NCBI GenBank assembly: GCA_029582265.1
Contig: CM055837.1
Location: forward strand, 19,814,967-19,878,966
DNA: 64,000 bases
Reading direction: 5' to 3'
From: Zoroaster sp. YZ-2022
Taxonomy: Eukaryota > Echinodermata > Asteroidea > Forcipulatida > Zoroasteridae
The translations under genes were made by a program, and so were the position numbers. The notes beneath the pieces are model-generated. The model was given only the letters and a program-made list of their open reading frames with translations. It was not told where the DNA came from and searched no databases. This document shows positions 37,313 through 47,678 of the stretch, one piece after another (the first letter of the stretch is position 1; each line of letters starts with the position of its first letter).

Positions 37313-40300
37313 TCAGTTGACGTCAAACCAATGGTCAGCCATACACTGGTGGTTCCATCCAATGCCGCACGCCCAGCACCAATCAAACTTACACTGCTGT
37401 ACCGAACACACCATATGCATACATCCCCCTGGTGGAAGGCAAGAATGGCATGTTAAAAGCGGGCTGATACAACATTGGTTGCATAAAACTGCACTAAAAC
37501 CATTCATTTTTCATAGGGTTTTGAGGAATCAAACTATACAAGGGTTAACGGATATGCTTCCCTCTGAGCATTGCAATGAATGAGTTATCCCCGTTTGCAA
37601 TGTGTGGTTTAAAAGAGTAGCAACATGGTGGCTTCAGTGTTTCTACGTACCATTTTTCTCTGTGGGTGCTTTACACTTTGGACAAGGCTTTGTCGTTTGT
37701 CGGATCGTCTCTTTGCTCTGGTTATTCTCCCACTGTGCCTCAGCAGCCCTCTCACTGCTCACAGAATAAGACTCCCCAGTCCCATCTATGACGGGTTGTG
37801 TCACTGTGTCACAGTCAGTTTGATGGTACGCATTACGACACTCCCGACAGAAGACAAACTGGTTATAGACATAGAAAACGACAAATATTTGTGAGTATTG
37901 CTACTCGGACTAAGTCTCCCCACCTCATCTGTTACAAGTGGGTCTGAGTTTATATGGTAGTATGTGACCAAATAAAGGCAAATGGATTATTAAGAAAATT
38001 TTACATTTTGAGTAAGAGCCATCTTGGTTGTCTAATACACAAGTCAAAATGAGGCTACTGTCCAAAAATAGACTGGTGCCTTTCAAGCTAATGCTCTTTT
38101 TTTAATTGACAGTCTGAGAACCAGACTTGATCCATCAATGCTTACCCCACATCCTTGGACACACTCCACTCTACGTGATCCAGGGTCTGGCAAGAGGCCT
38201 GCCCCACACCCTGGGGACGGACATAGCACGCCGCCGTCTTGAAGCAGACATTCCTCAGCCCCAAACCTCTGATACCTAGAATACTAAAAATGAAGGACAA
38301 TTCTTAAGACATTAACTTGATTTAAAGTGAGCGTACACCATTAATCATTACCCAAAAAGAATTTGAGAGAATTGTTACCGATATGGTAATGGTACCAAAC
38401 ATTCTGGAAAGCTATGCCGTCTTAGATGTTGTCATCTTTAAGAAAACATCTTTTAAAAATATCAATCAAGAATGCTTGAAATGTTTCTTTTGGGAACACA
38501 CAATTCTTACTTAAAACAGGTGGTGTTCCATTTGATAACCCTATCATAAACATTCCACAAACGAGTATAATTGCTGGGAACATTTGGAACCGTTGCTATT
38601 CCTGGTGGGAATGCCGGAACATTCCAAAAGGAAAAGGAATTTAAAGATGCTTTCTTAAACGGGTGAAACTAAGCAAGTTTAACAATAGTTTACCTGGTCA
38701 TTCCCCAGAATCCTAAAGTGATGGGATTCCTTTATGAGTGAGTCTGGACAACCAACTGAAAAAAAAGAAAAACCACAAAATCCAAAGCTTAAAATTAATA
38801 TGAAATACAAATGACAGATTAAATCAATAGGGTCATAAGCTTAGATTTTATACATGATACCAAGTTTTACGAGTTGCTTATTAACTGGATGTGTCTTGGG
38901 ACCTGCTCCCATGAAAGGGACAATATCACGATCAACAGGGCATAAAATCGGAGAGCTAGTTTTAGATTAATAGCCCACATGATAAGGTCGTATCACCATT
39001 GCTGCTGCATAAATGAGCCATTAATTGTCAGTCACTGTGTTCATCTTAAACGAGGACACCGATTCCATGCCCTGTCTGCTCTGATCGTGATGATACTGTC
39101 CCTTTAAATGCAAGTAATATAATTTTTTTCTCCTGAAGACAATCAGAGCATACTGATCGAAAAGTTGTGTTACCTTAATATTCATGGTGTCATAGTAGAA
39201 ATAAGAATTCTAACCTGGGCAAGGCAGTGTGTACCCAAATTCCTCATTTGCAAGGATGAATCGTCTCTCATCAAGACGTACTTGACAATATGTGGCAAAA
39301 CACTCCAGACAGATGGTATGTCCACCGGAACACGGGAAAACAAGAACGGGATCACTGATAAACAAAAATGTAAACTTTACGGTAATATTGCCGAAGGTGT
39401 GGATGCCAAAGTACATGAATTTTGTATGAAAATTTGGCTGGGAACAAAAAACTGCCAAGCAAATTTTCCCCCGATAACAAGCTCAACCTGTGAAGGTGGT
39501 GATGGTTATTATGTTTGATTAGCCCTGTATCACTTTAAGTTGCAAGCTTAAGCTGTATACTCCCCAGGGAGCTGAGAATATTACAGGAGTGTAATCTCCT
39601 GGTCATGGTTGAGCGGATTTGCGTTCTGATGGCTGAGTCGTCAGAATGTGGGTTCGAATCCCGACCATGGTGCTTGTGTCCTTGAGCAAGATACTTTACC
39701 ATAATTGCTTCTCTCCACCCAGGGGTAAATGGGTACCTGTGAGGGCAGAGTTGGTTGTTTGATTAGCCCTATATGCGCTGTAATGGCAGCAATTGAGCTG
39801 TATACTCCCAGGGAGCTGAGATGGTTTCAGGAATGATTTATGCACCTGATAATTTGGTGGATACGTGCGCTATATAAGTCTACATTATTATTGGCCCAGT
39901 GACCAGGGAAAGTAATGTAAACTGTCTATATGGAATACACTCTAAGAATAAATAATATATTTTTCCTAGCAAGTTTTGAAGCTGATTATGCTAATAGTCA
40001 CCATATATCTCCACAGGTTAGGCAAACCACATCTCTTGTATTTGTCTTAATAAGATACAAGGCTACAGTCCTGTTATCATCTGTCGTTGGGTGACTGCCA
40101 CACTTGAAGTAAAACTCCTGCAAATTTAGAAAATCAAATTTAATATTAGCAAACACACTCGGCATTATTACCAGCGCTTCTGGCTATATTCATTTCACTT
40201 TTTCAAAGTGAAAGTCCAAACAACTGGAAATTATAATGCATGAGCCTTTATAACCATTTTACCAATAGAAAAAAAAAATCTTTTCATTTCCTTGCAGTTA

Positions 40301-43273
40301 ATTTTTTAAAGTGTCCCATTTCTGAAGAAATTTTTTTTTTCGTTATCTAAATGAACTGCAGTTAGAACAAAAAAATTAATTCCCGTTTTTTTTCCAAAAT
40401 CATATACCAGTTCCTCACAACATTGCAATATAAAATAAAACATCGAAATATTTTTTTAAAATAAATTTGTAAAATAATGGTGACATACAGCTATTGTTCC
40501 AGAACACCCCTCCGATTGGCATCTTCCAAAAATCTTGAATGGACTCAAGACATCATCCCAGCATGATGGATCCTGTACATTAAAAATCAAAGATCAAACC
40601 ATTTTGAAAATGGGGATGTAGGAGCTAGCCTAGTTGTTAAACTTGTTGTAAACATGTGGGGTGCCATGGTCGAGCAGTTTAGTGCATCGGATTTGTGTTC
40701 TGATGGCCGAGTCAGTGTGTGGGTTCGAAGCCTTGCCGCCACCATGGTGCTTGTGTCCTTGAGCAAGACACTTTACCATAATTGCTGCGAGGGCCGAATT
40801 GAACCCAGCCACTGGGGATGTGCATGGTTAGTGCCGGTCCCAAGGGTTGCGTCAGTAAGGGCATCCGGCGTAAAACCTATGCCAAATCAAATATGCAGAT
40901 CATGATCTGCTGTGGCAACCCCTAAAGGGAGCAGCCGAAAGAGGACAACAACTCAATTGTAAACATAGTTGAATGCAATATACACGTAATACCTGTTGTA
41001 CAATGAACGTTCCTCCTTTGCATATAGTACAGCACACTCGTACCTTCCCTGGTTGAACAGAACGGCAAGGAGCCTTGCAGTATACATACAGCTTGGATTT
41101 CTTTCTTGCGGCTGAAATTATAGATGGAAATAAAGAAATTGAAGAACACAGTCCAGGTACTCAATGTCAGACAATTTGAGCCTAGGGGATCACAAAAGAC
41201 TCACCCATTTGCGGATCCAGGAAAAATTCAACCCATAGTATTAGCCAGAGGGGTGTCTGTGTGTCTTTTGGACACCCTATTTCATAGTCTGTCATTTACA
41301 TGTAAAATTATTGTAAGTGAACAATTTGGACACCTTATTCCTGGCTAATACCGTGATTCAACAATATACTAAAAATTATATTTTTACTTTTAGTATTTAA
41401 ACATGTAATGTTACCCCCTCTCATTTTGGTTGTATTCCTCCCCTTTTTTGGCACTCTGTATTCGCCTCTTAACTCACCATCTGAGTATTTCTCAGCCGCT
41501 GCAAGTTCGCTACCTTCTTTCTCATCGACCTGTGGTTCCAGATCAACAATATGGGCCTCCAGGGAGTTGTATGTCTCATCAACCACCATTCTCCGAGTCC
41601 TTATCTCTGTGTCTGAATAGTTTGGAGCATCTTGGCTGCTCCTTGGGTCCAGAAGATGCCCTTTCCTCGTTGCAAACAAAGTGCTTGTCTCTTGTAGTTC
41701 ACATTCCTGTTCATATCAAGTGTGACTGAGTGTAAATGTATTACTGATGTCCTTGTCAGCCTGTTAACCCTCCTACTGTTTGACCATTTGAAACCATTCA
41801 AAATTTCCACTTACCAAAATGCCCATTGGTTTTGTACACACATGGTGATACCATTTGAATAGTGTTGGTAGCAAGCTTTACTACCATTCAAATCCATTCA
41901 AATGCATAGAGGGTCCATTGATTCACCACTTAGAAGTATCCAAGCAAGGTTTTGTATTAGCTGTACTATTTGGAAAGATCCAAACAAGGTTTTGTATTAG
42001 CTGACCTACCATTCAAAACCATTTGGGAGAATCAATACTGTACAGTTATTTCACCATTCAAAACCAGTCCACAAAAGTGAATGGTTTCAAATGGTGCATC
42101 AACTTGTATGAAAAAGGTATCAGAAGTAGGAGGGTTAATGGAACTAACTGGTCACATGACTTAGAAAAACATTTGTATGTGGGGTAGAATGTCGTATCCG
42201 ACTGCCACTTTTTCTCATTCAATATAACCAATAATGTAATCTTACCTACCCAGTAAGGTGGAGAACATATGGATGATGGACATATACTTCAAATTATTCC
42301 AGGATATTTATTTCATGAAAAATCAGGCATTTTTGGTATACAATGACTTACTCAGTCATGTCAGTCGGATCTTGTCAACTCGCCCATTAGTGACCAACAC
42401 AGTCATTGTACATGCGCAGTGGCAACTATACTGAGACGCAATAGAAACTTACCACTTTTTCGACCTTAAATTATCAGTAATCACAATGCACAAATGTAAT
42501 ATGTGCACTCGCGGAGAAGTGGATACAGATGGGATCGAGTACAGTGGACAAAACGTGGACATTTCGTCAATAAAATGCCAACATTTCTAATCCAAATTGT
42601 TGTGTTGTCTTATTTTGAACCATTACAATTTTATGCTATTCCAAAACAAGTGGTAAGTTTCTATTGCGTCTCAGTATATAATAGGAGAGGATAAGGGGAG
42701 GATTTTTTAGAAATGGAAATAAAGTCCGAAAACCATCATAAAATTCAATTTTAAAGATAGTTTTCGCTTTTTGTACCCCTCAAAATCGATAATCATTTTT
42801 TAACTGGTTAGTGGTTGCAAAAGAATCCCCCTAAAACCCTTAAAAAGGGGCGGTTGGATATGACATTCTTTCCTGTATGTAAAACAAAACAATGTTTAAT
42901 TATCCTCTAGGCCCTTCCTGATGACAGGAGGGTTGGGCCTGGGGGAAGGAGAAAGTTACAACACTTATTGTAAAGAAGGTACAGTGTGTTCTTCAATTAA
43001 CATAACTTATAAATTATAGCAAGAACAGATTCCAGGCAATAGGGTCAAGCCTACCTGTAATTTCATCCTTTCGCAGAGATGTTTCCCGCAAAAAATTACT
43101 TGAATATCCGACGGTTTCAGAGCATTGTCTCCAACTCCAAGGCAATGAACTATCTCTCGCTTCAAGCGATCCACTGTCCATGTCGCATCCACCGTCACGG
43201 AGAAACACTCCCTCTCGAATTTAACAAGAACCTCGAACATTTCAAGTTCCGTATTTTTCTCATTGAAATTCAA
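37313..43273 (-). CDS. PRKN: Parkin, RBR E3 ubiquitin ligase
   Basis: RING-between-RING ubiquitin ligase of PINK1-dependent mitophagy. Minus-strand exons: 43273-43055, 41706-41478, 41111-40993, 40572-40489, 40117-40002, 39354-39215, 38755-38694, 38283-38146, 37858-37651 and 37428-37313. Phases agree throughout; 1431 nt, 476 aa (human 465). Order: UBL, variable linker, RING0 ([20 protein letters not shown]), RING1 ([18 protein letters not shown]), IBR ([20 protein letters not shown]), the repressor segment with its Trp (ERAAEAQWE), and RING2 ([20 protein letters not shown]) ending ADHWFDVN. The catalytic Cys (human C431) lies in NGGC, formed across the last intron. The PINK1-target Ser65 equivalent is in [10 protein letters not shown] (Ser81 here). 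The phospho-ubiquitin pocket residues K161, R163 and K211 have equivalents. The second Met (residue 12) aligns with human Met1, so the true start may be 33 nt downstream. The gene occupies only 6 kb. Confidence 0.97.
38912..39107. mobile_element. AAAGGGACAATATC MITE (PRKN intron 6)
   Basis: AAAGGGACAATATCACGATC with ACAGGGCATAAAATCGG pairs with CCGATTCCATGCCCTGT and GATCGTGATGATACTGTCCC then TTT. A ~195 bp foldback of hAT-like appearance. Confidence 0.8.
39600..39895 (+). mobile_element. tRNA-derived SINE (PRKN intron 5)
   Basis: Head GGTCATGGTTGAGCGGATTT, B box GGTTCGAATCCC, then TGTCCTTGAGCAAGATACTT, CACCCAGGGGTAAATGGGTA and a 3' end GCGCTATATAAGTCTACATT followed by ATTATT. Inserted in sense opposite to PRKN. 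Confidence 0.87.
40655..40790 (+). mobile_element. SINE head, truncated (PRKN intron 4)
   Basis: GGGTGCCATGGTCGAGCAGT, GGTTCGAAGCC and TGTCCTTGAGCAAGACACTT, then unrelated sequence with GCAACCCCTAAAGGGAGCAG near 40915. Confidence 0.75.
41764..42138. mobile_element. TTAACCCTCCTAC MITE in PRKN intron 1
   Basis: TTAACCCTCCTACTGTTTGA to AAGTAGGAGGGTTAA, with internal repeats of CCATTCAAAACCATT. It sits 58 nt upstream (on the gene's strand) of PRKN exon 2. Confidence 0.8.
42186..42872. mobile_element. MITE family A, copy 3, interrupted (PRKN intron 1)
   Basis: Left end AGAATGTCGTATCCGACTGC and right end GGTTGGATATGACATTCTTT match family A. It is longer than the 10 kb copies because another MITE is inserted at 42430-42675. 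Confidence 0.85.
42430..42675. mobile_element. MITE nested in family A copy 3
   Basis: TIRs CTGAGACGCAATAGAAACTT and AAGTTTCTATTGCGTCTCAG, about 28 bp, flanked by TATA/TA. The uninterrupted sequence of family A (GGCAACTATAATAAGA at 10 kb) shows where it entered, giving a relative age order. Confidence 0.88.
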
Positions 43274-43478
43274 TTAAACAATAGAACTTCAGGAAGAACC
43301 CGAGTGAGGACCAAACAAAAGCCAAAACGCTTAGAAAGACCACTGTGAATAACCTTTAGTTTAAGTTCAAGGGGGGCCGGCTGACATCAACATGTTTGGT
43401 ACATGTACCGGTACTGGCCGTGTGGCGCGCTTGAGCAGCGCCCTCATACGACACAAAAATACTTTCTTCGTTTTTCAT

Positions 43479-43850
43479 GGGCGCGTTTTCGCAACCCTAA
43501 CCAGAAACTTGTTTCTGACGTCATATTCTTGACCAGAAACAAGACGGCGTAGCTACGCGAAAACGAGAATGTAACCAGAAAATTGTTTTCAGTTTGCGAA
43601 AGTTCAATCATCCAAATTTACGGTGTAATTCCAATTTTTGAAAAATAGAACTTGTGAGGGCTAGTAATAAACTTGAAAGATATACTGTATACGAACAATC
43701 ATTTCATCATGTTTTAACACACAATTAACCAAACTTTCGTTACTTTTTAAGAACAATGACGTCATCACAGCACAACCGAACTCGCGAAAACGCTTAACCA
43801 ATGACCAAAGCCCAAACATGTTTCTGGTTACAGCCGCGAAAACGCGCCCC
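43479..43850. mobile_element. GC-rich MITE upstream of PRKN
   Basis: GGGCGCGTTTTCGCAACCCT with AACCAGAAACTTGTTTCT on the left pairs with AGAAACATGTTTCTGGTT and CGCGAAAACGCGCCC on the right. TGACGTCA occurs in both arms (a CRE-like palindrome). It begins 206 nt upstream of the PRKN start codon and abuts the SLC16 pseudogene. Confidence 0.8.
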
Positions 43851-43882
43851 AAGTCTCCCGCTTAATTGCAATCTCAATTTCC

Positions 43883-44434
43883 TTGCATTTCTCGTCGTGT
43901 CACAGACGCTTGGTTACGGGTGGGCATCAACTACGCATCACATGGTTGCACGGACCGTGGCGATAGACACCGATGCGACTGCCATGCTTCCGACATTCGA
44001 CGGTGTTGAGAGCTTTACTTGGCCGACTGCTCATCGGTTGGATTACACCATTTCTGACAAATTTGAAATTGGAAAAGTGTAAGTTATATTTTTGATATTT
44101 ACTGCGGAGTGAATTTTCATTAACGTTGTTTCCGATGGGAACCGGGGCGTTGCTGACTCGCTGTCTACGTCATCCAAATAGCTAAACAAAACAAACTTCG
44201 TTCACCAACAACTGATGAAGAAGTTGAGGTACTTGAACCAGATTGGTCAGCAGACGACTCATCTTTTGGCGGGAAATCGCAGACGAAATCTACAAAATGA
44301 ATTCAATTTCAAAACAGAACGAAGTCTCAAGCATTGAAAACCCCGTATGTTATGTACACTCTCCCGAATGCACCATCAAAGTTCGGGTTGGTACAATAAC
44401 TGACAATCAAGACATAAAAACAATACAATATTAA
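43883..44434 (+). pseudogene. SLC16 transporter pseudogene fragment
   Basis: The translation holds LGYGWASTTHHMVAR, matching GFGWASTTYHLVSR of TM7 in the intact SLC16 gene 6 kb downstream. About 45 weakly alignable residues follow, ending near EIGK. Further on, in another frame, SIENPVCYVHSPE resembles GIENPVYFVPSGSPEW of the intact gene's C-tail. A CAG acceptor precedes the TM7 block (about 43903) and a GTAAGT follows it (about 44080), so it may be the relic of an exon. The N-terminal half, a start codon and a continuous frame are missing. It is read as a decayed paralogue from local duplication; a functional short exon is less likely. Confidence 0.6.
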
Positions 44435-45734
44435 CAATGAAAATGATGAAGACGAATTTGACTGCGTTATAACCCTGGATATTTGTACGGTATGAGGAAC
44501 GATCCGATTAAGAGATGGTCCAACGGAATATCCCAGTGAGAGTTTGTGCTGCACGCATCTTTTTATGTGGGATGGAATGAAAGCTTTCAAAGTCCTTATT
44601 CTTTTCGAAAAACAATTTTTTTTCATGAATGCATTAATAATTATAAACGTTATTCCATTGCCATCAAATGCGCCCAGGCAAATTACACGGATGACATTAG
44701 TGGCTTACATAAACATCTGTAAAACGCGTATGTTTGAGCCTTTCTCTATGGTTTGAGCGCACACTTCATGAAATTAAAGATACGAAGGCACATTGAAACT
44801 ATGCATGTACATTTACCCTCAATGAGTGCAGTCACAATTTTAAGATAGTTATTGTAACCGAGTTGGTGAGGATGGTGACAACGAAAAGATTCGGAGATTA
44901 TGTTTCTTTACAAGTAATTTATTCGGCGTGGTGTGGATGAAATTTACAGTATTTACACTTTACAAAACGACAGTCACTAATATATTATGGCTTTCTGTAA
45001 ATAAAAGGGGAAAACAAATATTAAATCCATCGAAATTCAGTTATCCATTCAAAATTTTATACACAAATTCTGTATCTTTAACAAAACATCTAATCTAAAG
45101 CCAATTTCACTTCAGCAATCATTCCTAAATAAAATCTTACAATCATTTTAAGGTTAAAGACACTTACCGGCGCAGTTGTAGTTTCTCCACCTATGCCGCA
45201 GGGAGACTGACGGGTTACCGACTGATAGGGGCCTAATAAACGCAGCCCGGCAATATCAATAATTAAACTGCAAAACTCTCCAAAGGAGTAAAGTGTGTCT
45301 TCAAGGATGCCAATAAGTCAAATGCGCTATACCCTTCTTGCTTACTCTCCAGGAAAATGTCTAGGAATCTCTGGAATGTTCGTGCCTATAGCCGTTAAGA
45401 GGTGCATTTAAATCGTCCGCCTTATGCAAATTATGCAGTTAAAGAATATTGCTACCGGGCGCAAAGTGATCAACGCTGGCGGCGCTGTTCAACTTACTTC
45501 GCCTACTGTACAAAGAAAATAAACAAGGTCAAACATCAGGTGTATTATTATACAGGGGCCTGGCAGCGTAGTTAGTCTGGCTGGTCACATTATGAAAATA
45601 TATCCCCCAGAATACTGTCACAAAGCACTATAAGCAACATTACACCCCAGTGATATTTATATAACTAGGCCTATTTTGACAATGCATGTTTAAGCCTACA
45701 ATAAAATACCGTGAAAGAAGGAAAATATGAAATA

Positions 45735-46110
45735 ATAATAATAATAATAATAATAATGTATAGATTTATATAGCGCACGAATCCACCAACTAAGTGGCGC
45801 TCAAGGCGCATTATATTATTATCCCTGCTCATAAGGCTCATAAGGCTCATAAATCATTCCTGAAACCATCTCAGCTCCCTGGGGAGTATACAGCTCAATT
45901 GCTGCCATTTCTAGCGCATATAGAGCAAACCATCTCTGCCTTCACAGGTACCCATTTAACCCCTGGGTGGAGAGAAGCAATTATGGTTAAGAGTCTTGCT
46001 CAAGGACACAGGTGTCACGGCCGGGGCTCGAACCCACACTCTGCTGCTGGCAACACCAGAACTTGAGTTCAGTGCGCTAGACCGCACGACAATCCACTTT
46101 ACGTGCATTA
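45735..46110 (-). mobile_element. tRNA-derived SINE (PRKN-SLC16 interval)
   Basis: Nearly identical to 14640-14995 in inverse orientation, from the (ATT)n tail at 45735 to the head GCGGTCTAGCGCACTGAACT near 46085. High identity suggests recent activity. Confidence 0.9.
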
Positions 46111-46469
46111 TACAACATTATATAACCGTATACGTGCACTCAACTTTTTTGTAAGTGTATTTTTTGGGGGGGTGGGGGGAGGGGGGGGGGGCGCAGGCTG
46201 GCAGAAGTGAATTCTTGTTTAGTAAGTTATTGCATCTCTTTGTTGTACTCTTTGGAAATAAATAATTTAAAGATAAACAACTCGTTGCGCAACCATTTTA
46301 GTATTATATGTATACTGCATTATAGGCCAACATAAGTGTATGAATTGAGCAATGTAATGATAATATATGAATAGATTTCTGTTGACATAATAGTGGCGTT
46401 GTGTACCGGTACGTTATCAGTAACTTTCACAAGCACACAACTGCAGATAGATTAAACGGTATCAAAGTC

Positions 46470-46782
46470 TGACGGGGTGCGTATATTTTGTTTACACCGC
46501 AGCGACGGGTTTTGTGCGCATTTCGCCCTTGTGTCAAGACTACCCATTCAGCACGCATGCGCGCGAAGGGAATTTCGACACGCAAAAAGAACCTACCATC
46601 AACGGAGAGGGAATGGCTCCATGAGTTCCACTGCAGAGCGCCATGGTCGACTGCAGCTTGGAGTTTTCTATCGTCGCGCGCCTAGGGTTTCGTAGTCTCT
46701 CTCTCAAGACCGGAATTGGCACTTTTACTGCACAAAACCCGTCGCTGCGGTGTAAAAAAAAAAAATACGCTGACGGGGTAAT
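46470..46782. mobile_element. MITE with ~40 bp TIRs in the PRKN-SLC16 interval
   Basis: TTTACACCGCAGCGACGGGT then TTTGTGC on the left and GCACAAAACCCGTCGCTGCG then GTGTAAAA on the right; outer GCGTAT.TTT also pairs. The interior is GC-rich and open in several frames, but shows no domain. Confidence 0.85.
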
Positions 46783-46799
46783 GACATGATTCTAACCGA

Positions 46800-46979
46800 C
46801 TGTATGGGATCGGTGTCCTAGTTTAAGATGAACACAGTGACTGAAGATTACTGGCTCATTTATGTAGCAGCAACGGTAATGACCTTATCATGTGGGATAT
46901 TATGGCTGTCACTGAATTAATCTAAAACTAGCACTCCGATTCCATGCTCTGTTGATCGTGACGATACTGTCCTTTTAAC
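46800..46979. mobile_element. AAAGGGACAATATC MITE, truncated left end
   Basis: Shares CAGTGACTGAAGATTACTGG, GCTCATTTATGTAGCAGCAA and GATCGTGACGATACTGTCC with the family. Confidence 0.7.
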
Positions 46980-46984
46980 ACTAC

Positions 46985-47190
46985 AGCAGCGTAGCTACGG
47001 GGGGGGGGGGGCATGTTCCCCCACAAATTTCCAGTGCCCCCAGGTACCCCCACGAAAAATCCCGATAGTGTCCAAAAAAGAAAAGGGAAAAAAGCCATAC
47101 CCCCTGGGCGCCCCACCGTGAAAAGCAATGTCTCCCCCTGTGCCCCCCCCCCCCCCCACTGCATGAAAAAGCCCTGGCTACGCCACTGCC
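46985..47190. mobile_element. AGTGGCGTAGCC MITE upstream of SLC16
   Basis: AGCAGCGTAGCTACGGGGGG to CCCTGGCTACGCCACTGC; long G and C runs near the ends. Same family as 53081 and, partly, 15282-15378. Confidence 0.7.
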
Positions 47191-47678
47191 CTTTAACTGT
47201 AGAAGCAATATTGCCAACAATTACCAATGTGAAAGAGAACTTGGGAAATAACCTTATAGGTGAACCAGTGCAAACTAGTCTGAACCAGCGTCTTGTTGAC
47301 AATTATTACCCGCCGCTCGGGCAATATTGGGGAGCAGAGTACAGTTTTCGATTCGTAAATGACATAAAAATGACATCTGGGACCCAAAATATAATCACAT
47401 GCCTTCCATCCAATACAATCAAAAATAGCGATAAAGTCTTAAACAAACCGAAATGAGAGTCATGAGCGGGCACCAAACTAACATAATTGCGGATACCTTT
47501 ATTCAAGAACCAGAACTTTCTGGATTCGTTGGCGATTAACAAAACAAGTATCTTAAAAATACTTGACTGCAGAAAGCTTGCGCTCTATTATCCTCACAAC
47601 TCGAATAATTAAACACGCAACGTGTATTCACTTATCATTTATCCAGTATAATAACATAATATTATATTTTAGTATTAT

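Larger units (their letters stand above)
43274..47678. other. PRKN-SLC16 divergent intergenic interval
   Basis: In order: PRKN promoter region, GC-rich MITE, SLC16 pseudogene, about 1.3 kb of AT-rich unique DNA (44435-45730), SINE, MITE (46470), AAAGGGACA MITE, AGTGGCGTAGCC MITE, then 450 nt of unique sequence before the SLC16 start. PACRG, the head-to-head neighbour of parkin in mammals, is not present here. Confidence 0.65.

Noticed and set aside
37263..37583. 106-codon plus-strand open frame
   Set aside because: Antisense of the final PRKN exon (RING2), which is unambiguous on the minus strand.
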